DNA of 64,000 bases from Microbacterium sp. 18062 (GTDB lineage Bacteria; Actinomycetota; Actinomycetes; Actinomycetales; Microbacteriaceae). Below are positions 8,870-16,531 of this stretch, in pieces; the stretch's first letter is position 1, and every line of letters starts with the position of its first letter. The DNA lies in contig NZ_CACSKB010000007.1 in assembly GCF_902706225.1 (NCBI RefSeq), positions 46,820-110,819 of the forward strand, read 5' to 3'. The translations under genes and the position numbers were made by a program. The notes below the pieces were generated by a model. The model did no database searches and was not told the DNA's origin. It was given only the letters and a program-made list of their open reading frames with translations.

Positions 8870-9736
8870 GTGGCACGCTTCCCCCTTCTGATCACCGCAG
8901 ACGACCTCGCCGGCGCGCTCGGCGACGACTCGGTCGTGATCGCCGACGTCCGCACCCGCTACATCGGCCAGGACGTCGCGCCCGACCATGACCGCTACCT
9001 CGCCGGGCACATTCCGGGTGCGGTGTTCGCGGACCTCGCCGGCGCGTTCTCGACGACCGCCCCCGACGGCCGGCAGTTCGTTCTGCCGGACGCGGAGCTG
9101 TTCGCCGCGGCCGCCGGCGCGCTCGGGGCGGGCGCCGGAAGGCACCTCGTCGTGTACACCGAGGGATGGCAGATCTGGGCGACGCGCCTGTGGTGGCTCT
9201 TTCGCTATTTCGGCTTCGACGACGTGAGCGTGCTCGACGGCGGGTATCAGAGCTGGGTCGCCGAGCAGCGTCCGGTCGAGCGCGGCGAGACGGCGCCGCA
9301 TCCGGTCGTCTTCACGGCGCGGCCCCGTCCGGAGCTCGTCGCCGATCTCGCCGACGTCGAGCGGATCAGCACGGGCGCCGCCGACGGTCAGCTGGTCAAC
9401 GCCCTGCCCGAGAAGCTCTTCACCGGCGAGGTGCCGACGCACGGCACGGTGTCCGGCCGCATCCCGCGCAGCGTCAACATCCCGTGGCCGGTGACGGCGG
9501 CGCTCGACACGGCCCGGTACGCGCCGGTCGCCGAGATCCGCGCCGCAGCCGACGCGACCCTCCAGCCCGACGGCGACGTCGTCGCCTACTGCGGCGCGGG
9601 CGTCTCGGCCACCGGACTCGTCTTCGGCCTCGCCCTCGCCGGCCGAGACGACATCAGGCTGTACGACGGCTCGCTCGACGAGTGGGGCGCGCTCGGCAAG
9701 CCGCTGGCCACCGGCGCGCCGTCGCCTCAGGAGTAG
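8870..9736 (+). CDS. Tandem-rhodanese sulfurtransferase (3-mercaptopyruvate type loop)
   Basis: This 288-residue protein has two rhodanese domains, as in thiosulfate or 3-mercaptopyruvate sulfurtransferases. The first (about 1-145) lacks the Cys and is structural. The second (about 155-288) carries the catalytic Cys in YCGAGVSATG. The CGxGxxA loop is nearer to the mercaptopyruvate enzymes (CGSGVTA) than to thiosulfate enzymes (CRKGVT). The GTG start at 8870 follows a GAGAGG site. Being the last gene of the importer operon, it suggests the imported compound yields a sulfur species. Its 3' end overlaps the convergent LLM gene by 10 bp. Confidence 0.87.
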   Translation: MARFPLLITADDLAGALGDDSVVIADVRTRYIGQDVAPDHDRYLAGHIPGAVFADLAGAFSTTAPDGRQFVLPDAELFAAAAGALGAGAGRHLVVYTEGWQIWATRLWWLFRYFGFDDVSVLDGGYQSWVAEQRPVERGETAPHPVVFTARPRPELVADLADVERISTGAADGQLVNALPEKLFTGEVPTHGTVSGRIPRSVNIPWPVTAALDTARYAPVAEIRAAADATLQPDGDVVAYCGAGVSATGLVFGLALAGRDDIRLYDGSLDEWGALGKPLATGAPSPQE

Positions 9737-11106
9737 CGCCGCGCCGCCGAGGGGTGGTTGCCGGGCCGGGTGCGGGCGTTGCCCGGCCCCTGCAGCCGTT
9801 CACGGAGCGTCAGCGGCGCGGCGGACCGGTCGACCGGGTCGACGAGACCGCGGCGGCGCAGCTCCGGCACCACATCGTCGACGAGCATGTCGAGCGTGAG
9901 CGGCGGTACCGGGTCGGCGAGGTTGAACCCGTCGACGCCCGTCGCCTCGATCCACGCCTCGAGTCCGTCGACGACGGTCGTGGGGCTGCCGACGAACAGC
10001 GGTCCGGCGCCGGCGAGGTTGTTGAGCTCCGCGATCTCGCGGGTGGTCCACCGCTTGTCGGCGTCCCGCTTCGTGTAGATCTCGAGCATGCCGCGGATGG
10101 CGTCGGTCTCGGCGTGCTCGAGCGGCAGGTCGGGGTCGACCTGCGAGAGGTCGATTCCGAACAGCGCGCTCAGCTGCGCGAGCTCCGCCTCGTGGTCGAA
10201 GTACGAGCGGAACTCGTCGGCGAGGGCGGCGGCGGCCGCATCCGTCGGCGCGGTGACGACCGTCGCCATCGAGAGGATCTTCACGTCGCGCGGGTCGCGG
10301 CTGTTCTCGGCTGCTATGCGCCGGATGTCGGCGACGGCGCGCGCGGTGGCCACCGGGTCGTCGTGCACGAGGAAGATCGCCTCGGCGTGGGCGGCGGCGA
10401 ACGCCCGGCCCCGGGTCGAGGCGCCGGCCTGGAAGACGACCGGCGTGCGCTGCGGGGTGGGCTCGGTCAGCGCGATGCTGTCGGTGCGGAAGTAGCGTCC
10501 CTCGTTGCGGATGCGTCGCACCTTCGTCGGGTCGGTGTAGACGCCGGCCTCGCGATCGCGGACGACCGCGTCGTCGGCCCAGCTGCCCTCCCAGTAGTCG
10601 TAGGCGATCTCGAGGAACTCGTCGGCCATGTCGTAGCGCTCGTCGTGGGGGAAGGGGCGTTCGAGGCCGTAGCCGCGCGCCGCCGAGGCCAGCGCGCTCG
10701 TGACCACGTTGAAACCGATGCGCCCACGGGTGACGAGATCGAGGGTGGCGAACTTGCGGGCGAGGAGGAACGGGTTCTCGTAGGTCGTCGACCCCGTCAC
10801 GGCGAACCCGAGCCGTTCGGTGCTCTGGGCCAGCGCGCTGATGATGAGGAGCGGGTCGATCATGGGGAGCTCGACCGCGCGCTCGAGAGCCGCGTCGGGT
10901 GTGCCGCGGTAGTCCTCGAGGGCGCCGACGACGTCGGCGAAGAAGAGGAAGTCGACGCCGGCGCGATCGAGCTTGCCGGCCACGTCGCTCCAGTAGCCCA
11001 GCTCGGCGTAGCGGTGCGCCTGGGCGGCGGGATGCCGCCAGAATCCCTGCGAGGTGTGGCCGACGGTGGTCTGGTGGAGCGAGCCCAGGATGATGCGGTT
11101 CGTCAT
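9727..11106 (-). CDS. LLM flavin-dependent monooxygenase, NtaA/SnaA/DszA type
   Basis: The 459-residue protein is a luciferase-like (TIM barrel) two-component monooxygenase that uses reduced FMN from a separate reductase. Family landmarks are RGRIGFNVVTSA near residue 130, FPHDERYDMADEF, VVFQAGASTRGRAFAA and the C-terminal VDGFNLADPVPP. Relatives cleave C-S or C-N bonds in nitrilotriacetate, pristinamycin and dibenzothiophene sulfone. A GAGGGAAC ribosome site precedes ATG 11106. The promoter carries the dyad GTATGCAT-N10-CTGCATAC, matching that of the divergent importer operon. No reductase gene is nearby. The true substrate is unknown. Confidence 0.88.
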   Translation of the reverse strand: MTNRIILGSLHQTTVGHTSQGFWRHPAAQAHRYAELGYWSDVAGKLDRAGVDFLFFADVVGALEDYRGTPDAALERAVELPMIDPLLIISALAQSTERLGFAVTGSTTYENPFLLARKFATLDLVTRGRIGFNVVTSALASAARGYGLERPFPHDERYDMADEFLEIAYDYWEGSWADDAVVRDREAGVYTDPTKVRRIRNEGRYFRTDSIALTEPTPQRTPVVFQAGASTRGRAFAAAHAEAIFLVHDDPVATARAVADIRRIAAENSRDPRDVKILSMATVVTAPTDAAAAALADEFRSYFDHEAELAQLSALFGIDLSQVDPDLPLEHAETDAIRGMLEIYTKRDADKRWTTREIAELNNLAGAGPLFVGSPTTVVDGLEAWIEATGVDGFNLADPVPPLTLDMLVDDVVPELRRRGLVDPVDRSAAPLTLRERLQGPGNARTRPGNHPSAARRYS

Positions 11107-11129
11107 GTTCCCTCGTTGATCGGTGGTTC

Positions 11130-11155
11130 GTATGCATTATCTCTGTTCTGCATAC
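11130..11155. promoter_or_regulatory. Operator-like dyad upstream of the LLM gene
   Basis: GTATGCAT at 11130-11137 and CTGCATAC at 11148-11155 form an inverted repeat with a 10-bp spacer (seven of eight positions pair). Half-site and spacing match the dyad at 6021-6046. On the minus strand it overlaps the likely -10 region (GATAAT) of the LLM gene, so a repressor bound here would block transcription. Confidence 0.6.
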
Positions 11156-11187
11156 AATCCGCCGACGCCTTCGTCACATTCGAACGA

Positions 11188-11216
11188 CGAAGCGCCCGCC
11201 GGCTCGGCGGGCGCTT
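11188..11216 (-). terminator. Hairpin terminator of the FMN-binding protein gene
   Basis: GAAGCGCCCGCCG at 11188-11200 pairs perfectly with CGGCGGGCGCTTC at 11204-11216 around a GCT loop (13-bp stem). It lies 10 bp past the stop of the minus-strand gene at 11227. Confidence 0.75.
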
Positions 11217-11226
11217 CGCTGACGCG

Positions 11227-11691
11227 CTACAGATCGACCTTGGCGTTCTCGCCCTCGACCCTGCGGTGGGTGAGCGACGCGAAGGCCCGCACGATGGTGC
11301 CGCCGGGGGAGTGCCAGTACTCGGCACCGTCCGCGGCGAAGTGCAGGAGTCCCACGTTCGGGTCCTCCTTGCCGTTCGGGAACCATGCCTCGACCGACGG
11401 GCTCCACAGCTCGTCGAGCTTGGCGCGGTCCTCCACGAGCCGCGCGGTGCCCGACAGTGACACCCAGGCGTCGTTCGAGCTCAACGAGATGCCGGCGTGG
11501 GCGTCACGCTCGAGGTTGAGCGCGGCGGGAGCGTCCTTGGCGATGATGAACCACAGGTCGCCGTCGAACTCGGCCTCCTGCACGGTCAGCGGGTGGGCGA
11601 CGAGGGTCCCGTCGGTCTGGACCGTCGTCAGGAACGCAAATCGGAACCGCTCGATCAGCGTCGTCAGTGTCTGGTGGGTGTCGTCGGTCAT
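11227..11691 (-). CDS. Pyridoxamine 5'-phosphate oxidase-fold (general stress protein 26-like) protein
   Basis: The 154-residue protein has the split-barrel FMN-binding fold of the general stress protein 26 group. The pattern LIERFRFAFLTTVQTDGTLVA, then LWFIIAKDAPAALNLERD and VSLSGTARLVEDRAKLDELW, is typical. Such proteins bind flavin or F420 and are induced by stress; a specific reaction is rarely known. A strong GGAGGAG site precedes ATG 11691. The gene is monocistronic and ends in a perfect 13-bp hairpin. Confidence 0.85.
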   Translation of the reverse strand: MTDDTHQTLTTLIERFRFAFLTTVQTDGTLVAHPLTVQEAEFDGDLWFIIAKDAPAALNLERDAHAGISLSSNDAWVSLSGTARLVEDRAKLDELWSPSVEAWFPNGKEDPNVGLLHFAADGAEYWHSPGGTIVRAFASLTHRRVEGENAKVDL

Positions 11692-11866
11692 GACTCCTCC
11701 TCGGGGTCCGTGCGGGGGTGTGCCGGAAGTCTTCCACCGGGGAGCGCCGCCGCCGGACGCTTGCGCTCGGCGGCGGACTGTGCAACCCGCGGGGCCGGGC
11801 GGGCCGTCGGCCCCGCCCGACGTCGCCGTGTCTCGCGACCGTCACGGGATCGAAAAGACTCCCGGC

Positions 11867-11872
11867 TACGGT
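11867..11872 (+). promoter_or_regulatory. -10 hexamer TACGGT, leaderless start of vanZ-like gene
   Basis: TACGGT is followed by six bases and ATG 11879, the recurring leaderless arrangement of this window. Confidence 0.5.
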
Positions 11873-11878
11873 GGCAGG

Positions 11879-12310
11879 ATGCCGGGGACCCGATCCGATG
11901 CGCGAGCGCGACGCGTCGCGACGATACTGCTGGTCGTCTACGCGGTCGCCGCGGTGCTGATCGCCTTCTGGCCCGAGCCCGTCGACCGGGGCGCGACGGG
12001 CCTGCTCGACCGGATCGAGCGAGTGCTGCCGTGGGCGACGTACGGCCGGATCGAGTTCGCCGCCAACGTGGTCTTCTTCATCCCGCTCGGATGGCTGCTC
12101 AGCATCCTGCTCGACCGCTCGCGTTCTCTCGTCCTGCCGATCGGGATCGTGGCGACCGTGTTGATCGAGGCCGCGCAGGGCGAGCTGCTCGCCCAGCGCA
12201 CCGCGAGCATCTACGATGTGCTCGCGAACACCACGGGGACGTGCGTCGGGATGCTGCTCGCCGCGCTCTTCGGACGCCGCCGGGCCGCCGCCGACCGCCC
12301 TCCCGGCTAG
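11879..12310 (+). CDS. VanZ-like membrane protein
   Basis: The 143-residue protein has four predicted membrane helices. The pattern RIEFAANVVFFIPLGWLL, then IEAAQ and RTASIYDVLANTTGTCVG, is the VanZ domain core with the conserved Asn, Glu and Asp/Asn residues inside helices. VanZ relatives confer low-level teicoplanin resistance or act in envelope processes; here the role is not known. The start at ATG 11879 is supported by TACGGT six bases upstream. It is a single gene, divergent from the FMN-binding protein. Confidence 0.85.
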   Translation: MPGTRSDARARRVATILLVVYAVAAVLIAFWPEPVDRGATGLLDRIERVLPWATYGRIEFAANVVFFIPLGWLLSILLDRSRSLVLPIGIVATVLIEAAQGELLAQRTASIYDVLANTTGTCVGMLLAALFGRRRAAADRPPG

Positions 12311-12516
12311 GAGACGCCGCATAGGTGCTTTCCGTCCGCCGCGCAAGTCCCTCGGCGGACGGGGACGGGCCACGTAGCCTGAGGGCTTCCGTACGGTGTC
12401 GTGACGAACTCCGATTCGCCGCATCCGCGGCGGACGTTCCGCTGCATCGTCGAGGCGCAGGCGCCGACGACGGGACCCGCGGCGCCGAACGCCGGTACGC
12501 GAGCAAAGGACGCCCC

Positions 12517-12618
12517 ATGGATGACCTGATCACAGACGACCTCCGCGACGAGGCCGATGACTTCGAGGACGCGGCGGCCGCCGACTTCATCCGCCGGTTC
12601 GGGAGTCCGCCGCTGTGA
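12517..12618 (+). CDS. Small acidic protein (33 aa)
   Basis: This 33-residue ORF starts with ATG 12517 after an AAAGGA site 6 nt upstream. It is strongly acidic (MDDLITDDLRDEADDFEDAA) and ends in a basic-aromatic tail (FIRRFGSPPL). It overlaps the next small ORF by GTGA, which suggests the two are translated together. I do not recognise a family. The longer frame starting at 12325 is unlikely because its extra part is low-complexity and has no ribosome site. Confidence 0.45.
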   Translation: MDDLITDDLRDEADDFEDAAAADFIRRFGSPPL

Positions 12619-12779
12619 ACGACCCCGACCCGACCCAGCCCTCGAGCAAACCGATCCCGATCCCGAGCTTCCGGCCCTCACAGGTCTTCCGCCGCCGCCG
12701 CGGCGGCGCGACCGACCAGACCGATGCGCCGATGCCGGATGCGGCGCACAGCAAGCGCCGGCGCGATCGCTCGGCCTGA
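12615..12779 (+). CDS. Small basic, proline-rich protein (54 aa)
   Basis: The GTG at 12615 overlaps the stop of the preceding small ORF as GTGA. The product is Pro/Ser-rich at the N-terminus (IPIPSFRPSQ) and Arg-rich after (VFRRRRGG and SKRRRDRSA at the end). No signal peptide or membrane helix is seen. The acidic/basic pairing with the preceding 33-residue ORF is notable, but no function can be assigned. It is convergent with the beta-helix lipoprotein gene, 25 bp away. Confidence 0.4.
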   Translation: MNDPDPTQPSSKPIPIPSFRPSQVFRRRRGGATDQTDAPMPDAAHSKRRRDRSA

Positions 12780-12804
12780 CCGATCGTCTCCGCGGTTCGC
12801 CTGC

Positions 12805-13839
12805 TCAGGAACAGGTGGTGTTCGCGCGCGCCGGCGGTCCCCAGGTCATCGCGTTGTCGCAGCCGACCTCGGTCGCCGCCCGTGCCGTCGTGCCGACGAC
12901 GTCGATCACGAGCTCCTCGGCGGATCCGCCGAACGTGTTGCCGACGACGCTGTTGCCGAGACCCCACTCGGGCAGGACGCTGTGCACCTGCACGCCCGGG
13001 CCCGCGGCGTCTCCGACCTCGTTGTGCGCGAACGTCCATCCGTTCCCCTTGAGGTCGACGACGGCGTCGGTGCTCGTGCCGTCGCCCCGCGCCAGCCGGT
13101 TGTCGCGCACGACGCCCGACGAGGTGCCCTCCTCGGCGCTGATCGCCTCGCCGGCGGTGTGGTCGACGGTGGTGCCGACGATGACGTTGCCGTCGCTGGC
13201 GTCCGGCTCGCACCGCGAGTAGCGGCACCAGGTGGACTCGGTCGAGCCGATCGCGATGCCCTCGCCCAGATCCCGGTCGACCACTCCGGTGTCGCGGACG
13301 ACCGAGTCGACGATCAGGTTCTGCGAGCTCGCGGAGCGCAGCCGGATGCCCTGGCCTCCGGTGTCGGAGACCTCGAGCTCGCGCAGTTCGTTGTGCGAGG
13401 CCTCGTCGAGCACGATGCCGGTCGGAGCGTCCGCGACGGAGAAGCCCGTGAGCACCCAGTGCTCGGCCCCGGCGAGACGCAGCGCTGCGGAGGCGCGGTC
13501 GATCCCGCCCCCGTCGAGGACGGAAGCGCCGGTGCCGCACAGCACGATCGGGTCGTCGGCCGTGCCGGAGCGGGTGATGGTGAACGCGCCGACGTACGTC
13601 GTGTCGGCCAGCTGCAGCACGTCGCCGGGGGTCGCCGCGTCCAGCGCTCGCTGCAGGTCGCGGGAGCTCGGTCCCACGGGTTCCGCACCGGGCGCGCAGG
13701 TCGCGTCCGCGGCCGGCACGGCGGACGCGGACGTCGATCCCTGATCGGCGGGTGCGCCGGCGGAGCATCCGGCGAACAGGAGGGAGAGGACGACGAGGGC
13801 CGGCGCGAGTGCGCGCAGCCTCGGGGCGGGTCCGGTCAT
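12805..13839 (-). CDS. Right-handed beta-helix lipoprotein
   Basis: The 344-residue protein has a lipoprotein signal peptide ending in LLFAGC (Cys25), a Ser/Ala linker, then a right-handed parallel beta-helix domain of the pectate-lyase/NosD type. The repeat rungs are visible as spaced hydrophobic strands, for example ASHNELRELEVSDTGGQGIR, SSQNLIVDSVVRDTGV and DGNVIVGTTVDHTAG. Two Cys residues in STWCRYSRC probably form a disulfide. It should be surface anchored and may bind or cleave a polysaccharide; catalytic residues cannot be assigned. A -10 like TAGAGT (13876-13881, minus strand) precedes it. Confidence 0.82.
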   Translation of the reverse strand: MTGPAPRLRALAPALVVLSLLFAGCSAGAPADQGSTSASAVPAADATCAPGAEPVGPSSRDLQRALDAATPGDVLQLADTTYVGAFTITRSGTADDPIVLCGTGASVLDGGGIDRASAALRLAGAEHWVLTGFSVADAPTGIVLDEASHNELRELEVSDTGGQGIRLRSASSQNLIVDSVVRDTGVVDRDLGEGIAIGSTESTWCRYSRCEPDASDGNVIVGTTVDHTAGEAISAEEGTSSGVVRDNRLARGDGTSTDAVVDLKGNGWTFAHNEVGDAAGPGVQVHSVLPEWGLGNSVVGNTFGGSAEELVIDVVGTTARAATEVGCDNAMTWGPPARANTTCS

Positions 13840-13912
13840 GCGAGGCCTTGCTCGTGGGGATGACGATCTCCCCGCACTCTACGGGATCCGACCCGGCGCG
13901 GACCTGCGAGCT

Positions 13913-13948
13913 CCTGCGAGACTGCCGGTACGCCTGCGAGACTGCCGG
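13913..13948. repeat. 20-bp tandem repeat before the AAA ATPase gene
   Basis: CCTGCGAGACTGCCGG occurs at 13913-13928 and again at 13933-13948, a 20-bp period ending three bases before ATG 13951. It may serve as a promoter or operator; no canonical -10 is obvious between the copies and the start. Confidence 0.6.
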
Positions 13949-13950
13949 GT

Positions 13951-14676
13951 ATGGATGTCGCGCAGCCTCCGGTCGTCGCCGTGCAGCGGCGGTCGGACGC
14001 GGACGTGCCGCGCAAGGGGTGGCCGGTCGGCATCCCGGCGGTCGCGCAGCTGCTCGACGAGGGCCTGGAACTGCGCCCCGGCGTCACATTCCTGGTGGGG
14101 GAGAACGGCAGCGGCAAGTCGACCATCCTCGAGGGGGTGGCCCTGGCATACGGATTCTCGCCGGAGGGCGGGTCCGTGAACGCGCGTCATCGCACGCGGG
14201 CCAGCGAGTCGCCGCTGTCGGACTGGCTGCAGGTGCGACGCGGCCTCGGCAGCAGCCGGTGGGGGTTCTTCCTGCGGGCCGAGACGATGCACTCGTTCTA
14301 CACGTACCTCGAGCAGAACCCGTCGTGGGGCCCAGAGCCGGTGTTCCACGAGATGAGTCACGGCGAGTCGTTCCTCGCGATCCTCGAGACCCGGTTCGAC
14401 GCTCCCGGCTTCTACTGCCTCGACGAGCCCGAGGCGGCGCTGTCGTTCCTATCGACCCTGACGCTCATCTCCACCCTGAACCGCATCGCCGCAAGCGGCG
14501 GACAGGTGCTGTGCGCAACGCACTCGCCGGTGCTCGCGGCGCTGCCCGGCGCGGACATCCTCGAGGTCGGCGAGTGGGGCATGCGTCGGGCGGCATGGGA
14601 GGATCTCGAGCTCGTGCAGCACTGGCGGTCGTATCTCGCGGCGCCCGGCCGATATCTGCGGTACCTGATCGACTGA
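13951..14676 (+). CDS. AAA family ATPase (ABC/RecF-like, stand-alone)
   Basis: The 241-residue protein is a compact ATPase with Walker A VGENGSGKST, an ABC-like signature MSHGES, Walker B FYCLDEPEAAL and a switch motif CATHSPVLAALPG. This is the AAA_21/AAA_15 type found in single-domain 'predicted ATPase' proteins, often of unknown role. It lacks transmembrane partners and a nuclease domain. It is followed by a perfect hairpin at 14735, so it is probably monocistronic. A defence role, known for some relatives with partner toxins, is not supported because no partner gene is adjacent. Confidence 0.82.
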   Translation: MDVAQPPVVAVQRRSDADVPRKGWPVGIPAVAQLLDEGLELRPGVTFLVGENGSGKSTILEGVALAYGFSPEGGSVNARHRTRASESPLSDWLQVRRGLGSSRWGFFLRAETMHSFYTYLEQNPSWGPEPVFHEMSHGESFLAILETRFDAPGFYCLDEPEAALSFLSTLTLISTLNRIAASGGQVLCATHSPVLAALPGADILEVGEWGMRRAAWEDLELVQHWRSYLAAPGRYLRYLID

Positions 14677-14734
14677 GTCGACGCCCTCACTCCTCGTCTC
14701 GCTGCGCGGCGGCCGGCCGTGCCGGGCAGAGGCC

Positions 14735-14765
14735 GTCCCCTCTCCTGGCCTAGGGGAGAGGGGAC
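14735..14765 (+). terminator. Hairpin terminator after the AAA ATPase gene
   Basis: GTCCCCTCTCC (14735-14745) pairs perfectly with GGAGAGGGGAC (14755-14765) around a 9-nt loop, 58 bp after the stop codon. Confidence 0.65.
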
Positions 14766-14812
14766 GGTCGGAGCGGCGGAGCGACATCGCTGCGCCTGCT
14801 CGGATATGTCTG

Positions 14813-14840
14813 GCGTCCGGCCTTCGCGGGGAGCGGACGC
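14813..14840. repeat. Intergenic hairpin with conserved loop, copy A
   Basis: GCGTCCG pairs with CGGACGC around a 14-nt loop GCCTTCGCGGGGAG. The same loop and inner stem recur at 57872-57904 with a different but still pairing outer stem. Both copies lie about 50 nt past a strong hairpin after a plus-strand gene. Confidence 0.5.
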
Positions 14841-14885
14841 ACTTGTGATTGAACCATACGGAGCGCTCCGCGCGTAGGATTCCCG

Positions 14886-14919
14886 CCCCTGTTCCCTCGG
14901 CATGTCGGGGGAACAGGGG
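14886..14919 (-). terminator. Hairpin terminator after the NAD epimerase gene
   Basis: CCCCTGTTCCC (14886-14896) pairs perfectly with GGGAACAGGGG (14909-14919), 21 bp beyond the minus-strand stop at 14941. Confidence 0.65.
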
Positions 14920-14940
14920 AGAACGTCGGGGCGGGTGCCG

Positions 14941-15786
14941 TCAGACCGCGTCGCGCCAGGAGTGCCGGGGCTCATAGCCGAGCAGGCGCCGGGCCTTGGA
15001 GATCGAGAGCAGGGTGTCGTTCACGCCGAGGTCGGATCGCACCTCGACGCCCGGGAAGACCTCGGCGACGAGCTCGGCGTTCGGGCGGCTCATGACGGTG
15101 TCGGCGGCGGCGATGATGAAGCGGTCGAACCCGGCCGGGGCGACCTCGAGGGCGCGGGCCACGGCCTGCGCCCCGTCGCGGGCGTCGATGTAGCCCCACA
15201 GGTTCCATTTGCGTGCACGGGGGTCGGCATCGAACGAGGGGACCTCCGCGTAGTCCTCCGGGGTGAAGACGTTGGAGAACCGGAGTGCCGTGATGGAGAG
15301 GTCGGGATGCCAGCGCACGAGCTCGATCGCGAGCTGCTCCTCGAGGTGCTTGACGAGCGAGTAGGTCGACTCGGGGCGGGCGGGATACTCCTCGTCGACC
15401 GGGATGTACGGCGGCGGCACGTCGAAGGGGAGCCCCAGCACGGTCTCGCTGGAGGCGTACACGATGCGGCGGATGCCGAGACGGGTGGCCGCCCAGAACA
15501 CGTTGAACGTCGCGTCGATGTTGTGGTGGAACGTGGCCACGTCGCCGCGGATGCCGGGCGCCGGGATCGCCCCCAGGTGCACGAGCGCGTCGACGCCGTC
15601 GTGCCGGTCGCCGACGCCGCCGAGGACGTCGATCACCTGCCCGTAGTCGGTCAGATCGACCTGGACGAAGCCGGGGCCGCGGGTGCCGACGACGTCGAGC
15701 CCGATGACGTCGTGTCCGGCGGCTCGGAGCTCACGGGCGACGACCGCGCCGAGCTTTCCCGAGGATCCTGTCAGTGCGATACGCAT
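14941..15786 (-). CDS. NAD-dependent epimerase/dehydratase (extended SDR)
   Basis: The 281-residue protein is an extended short-chain dehydrogenase. The Rossmann motif is TGSSGKLG at residues 6-13, followed by an acidic NAD-selecting residue in GLDVVG. The catalytic pair lies in STYSLVK (Tyr and Lys), preceded by YASSETVLG. Proteins of this type act on sugar nucleotides, uronates or similar polyols; the short C-terminal part with ARKWNLWGYIDARDGAQAV resembles uronate dehydrogenase-like members. Start at ATG 15786. The gene is monocistronic and ends in a perfect hairpin. Confidence 0.82.
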   Translation of the reverse strand: MRIALTGSSGKLGAVVARELRAAGHDVIGLDVVGTRGPGFVQVDLTDYGQVIDVLGGVGDRHDGVDALVHLGAIPAPGIRGDVATFHHNIDATFNVFWAATRLGIRRIVYASSETVLGLPFDVPPPYIPVDEEYPARPESTYSLVKHLEEQLAIELVRWHPDLSITALRFSNVFTPEDYAEVPSFDADPRARKWNLWGYIDARDGAQAVARALEVAPAGFDRFIIAAADTVMSRPNAELVAEVFPGVEVRSDLGVNDTLLSISKARRLLGYEPRHSWRDAV

Positions 15787-16050
15787 CGTCCCAGCGTGGC
15801 ACGCCGGCGGCGTTCGCAGGGCCGCATCGCAGGTGCGTCCGCGGGCGGCAGGGCCGGTCGTCGCGGAGCGTCTGTCCGTCCCGTCGGTCCGTCCCGTCCG
15901 TTTCCGCGTCCCGCCGATGATGCACAACGGTCCGCGCGCCCGCAAGGGGGACGCGATCGGCGTGTGCGGGTGGTGTGCTGGGAGATGAGCGGGGACGGCG
16001 GCGCATCCGGCTCCGGCCGCATGGCCCGCATCCGATCGAAGGGAGACACC

Positions 16051-16506
16051 ATGAGTGAGAACCAGAACGGTGCCGCGCAGGCGAAGGAGAGCGTCGACGA
16101 GGCGGTCGAGACCGCCGCGGACGCGGCCTCCGAAGGAGTGGAAGACGCGAAGGACGCCGCAGACTCCGCGGTCCAGGCGGGCGAGGCGGCGGCCTCGGAC
16201 GGAGTGGAGCGCGCGAAGGACGCGGCGCACACCACGATCGATGCCGTGGGCGAGCACCTCGACGACGGCGCTGCGGATGCGGCGCACGGCACGGCCGACG
16301 ACCTCGCGGACTCCGCGAAGGACCTGATCGCGCAGGGCGTAGCGGCGGGCAAGCAGGCGGCCGACGCCGTGCACGATGCCGCGAGCGCCGCGATCGGCGG
16401 CGCGCAGGACGCCTATCGCGCGAACCCCGCGCGTGTCCTGGCGGTGGCGGCTGCGGCCGTGGTCGGGATCGTCGTGCTGGTCGCGTTGATCGTGAAGAAG
16501 AAGTAG
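16051..16506 (+). CDS. Ala/Asp-rich coiled-coil protein with C-terminal membrane helix
   Basis: The 151-residue protein has a long hydrophilic N-terminal part of repeating Ala-Asp-Ala segments, such as VETAADAASEGVEDAKDAAD and ERAKDAAHTTIDAV, with an 11-residue-like periodicity seen in LEA, YtxH and DUF883-type stress proteins. It ends in a single membrane helix (VLAVAAAAVVGIVVLVALIV) followed by KKK. The tail suggests a membrane-tethered amphipathic helix facing the cytoplasm. The ATG follows a GAAGGGAG site. A small acidic ORF follows 25 bp downstream and may be co-transcribed. A role in envelope or desiccation stress is inferred only. Confidence 0.7.
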   Translation: MSENQNGAAQAKESVDEAVETAADAASEGVEDAKDAADSAVQAGEAAASDGVERAKDAAHTTIDAVGEHLDDGAADAAHGTADDLADSAKDLIAQGVAAGKQAADAVHDAASAAIGGAQDAYRANPARVLAVAAAAVVGIVVLVALIVKKK

Positions 16507-16531
16507 AGAAGCAGAGACAGAGGAGACGTCC

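Noticed and set aside
9727..11106. Dibenzothiophene desulfurisation (DszA) assignment
   Set aside because: The family fits, but no DszB or DszC partner is present; only the broad family name is kept.
13951..14676. Defence-system ATPase (OLD/septu-like)
   Set aside because: No nuclease or toxin partner gene is adjacent and the protein is a single small ATPase domain.
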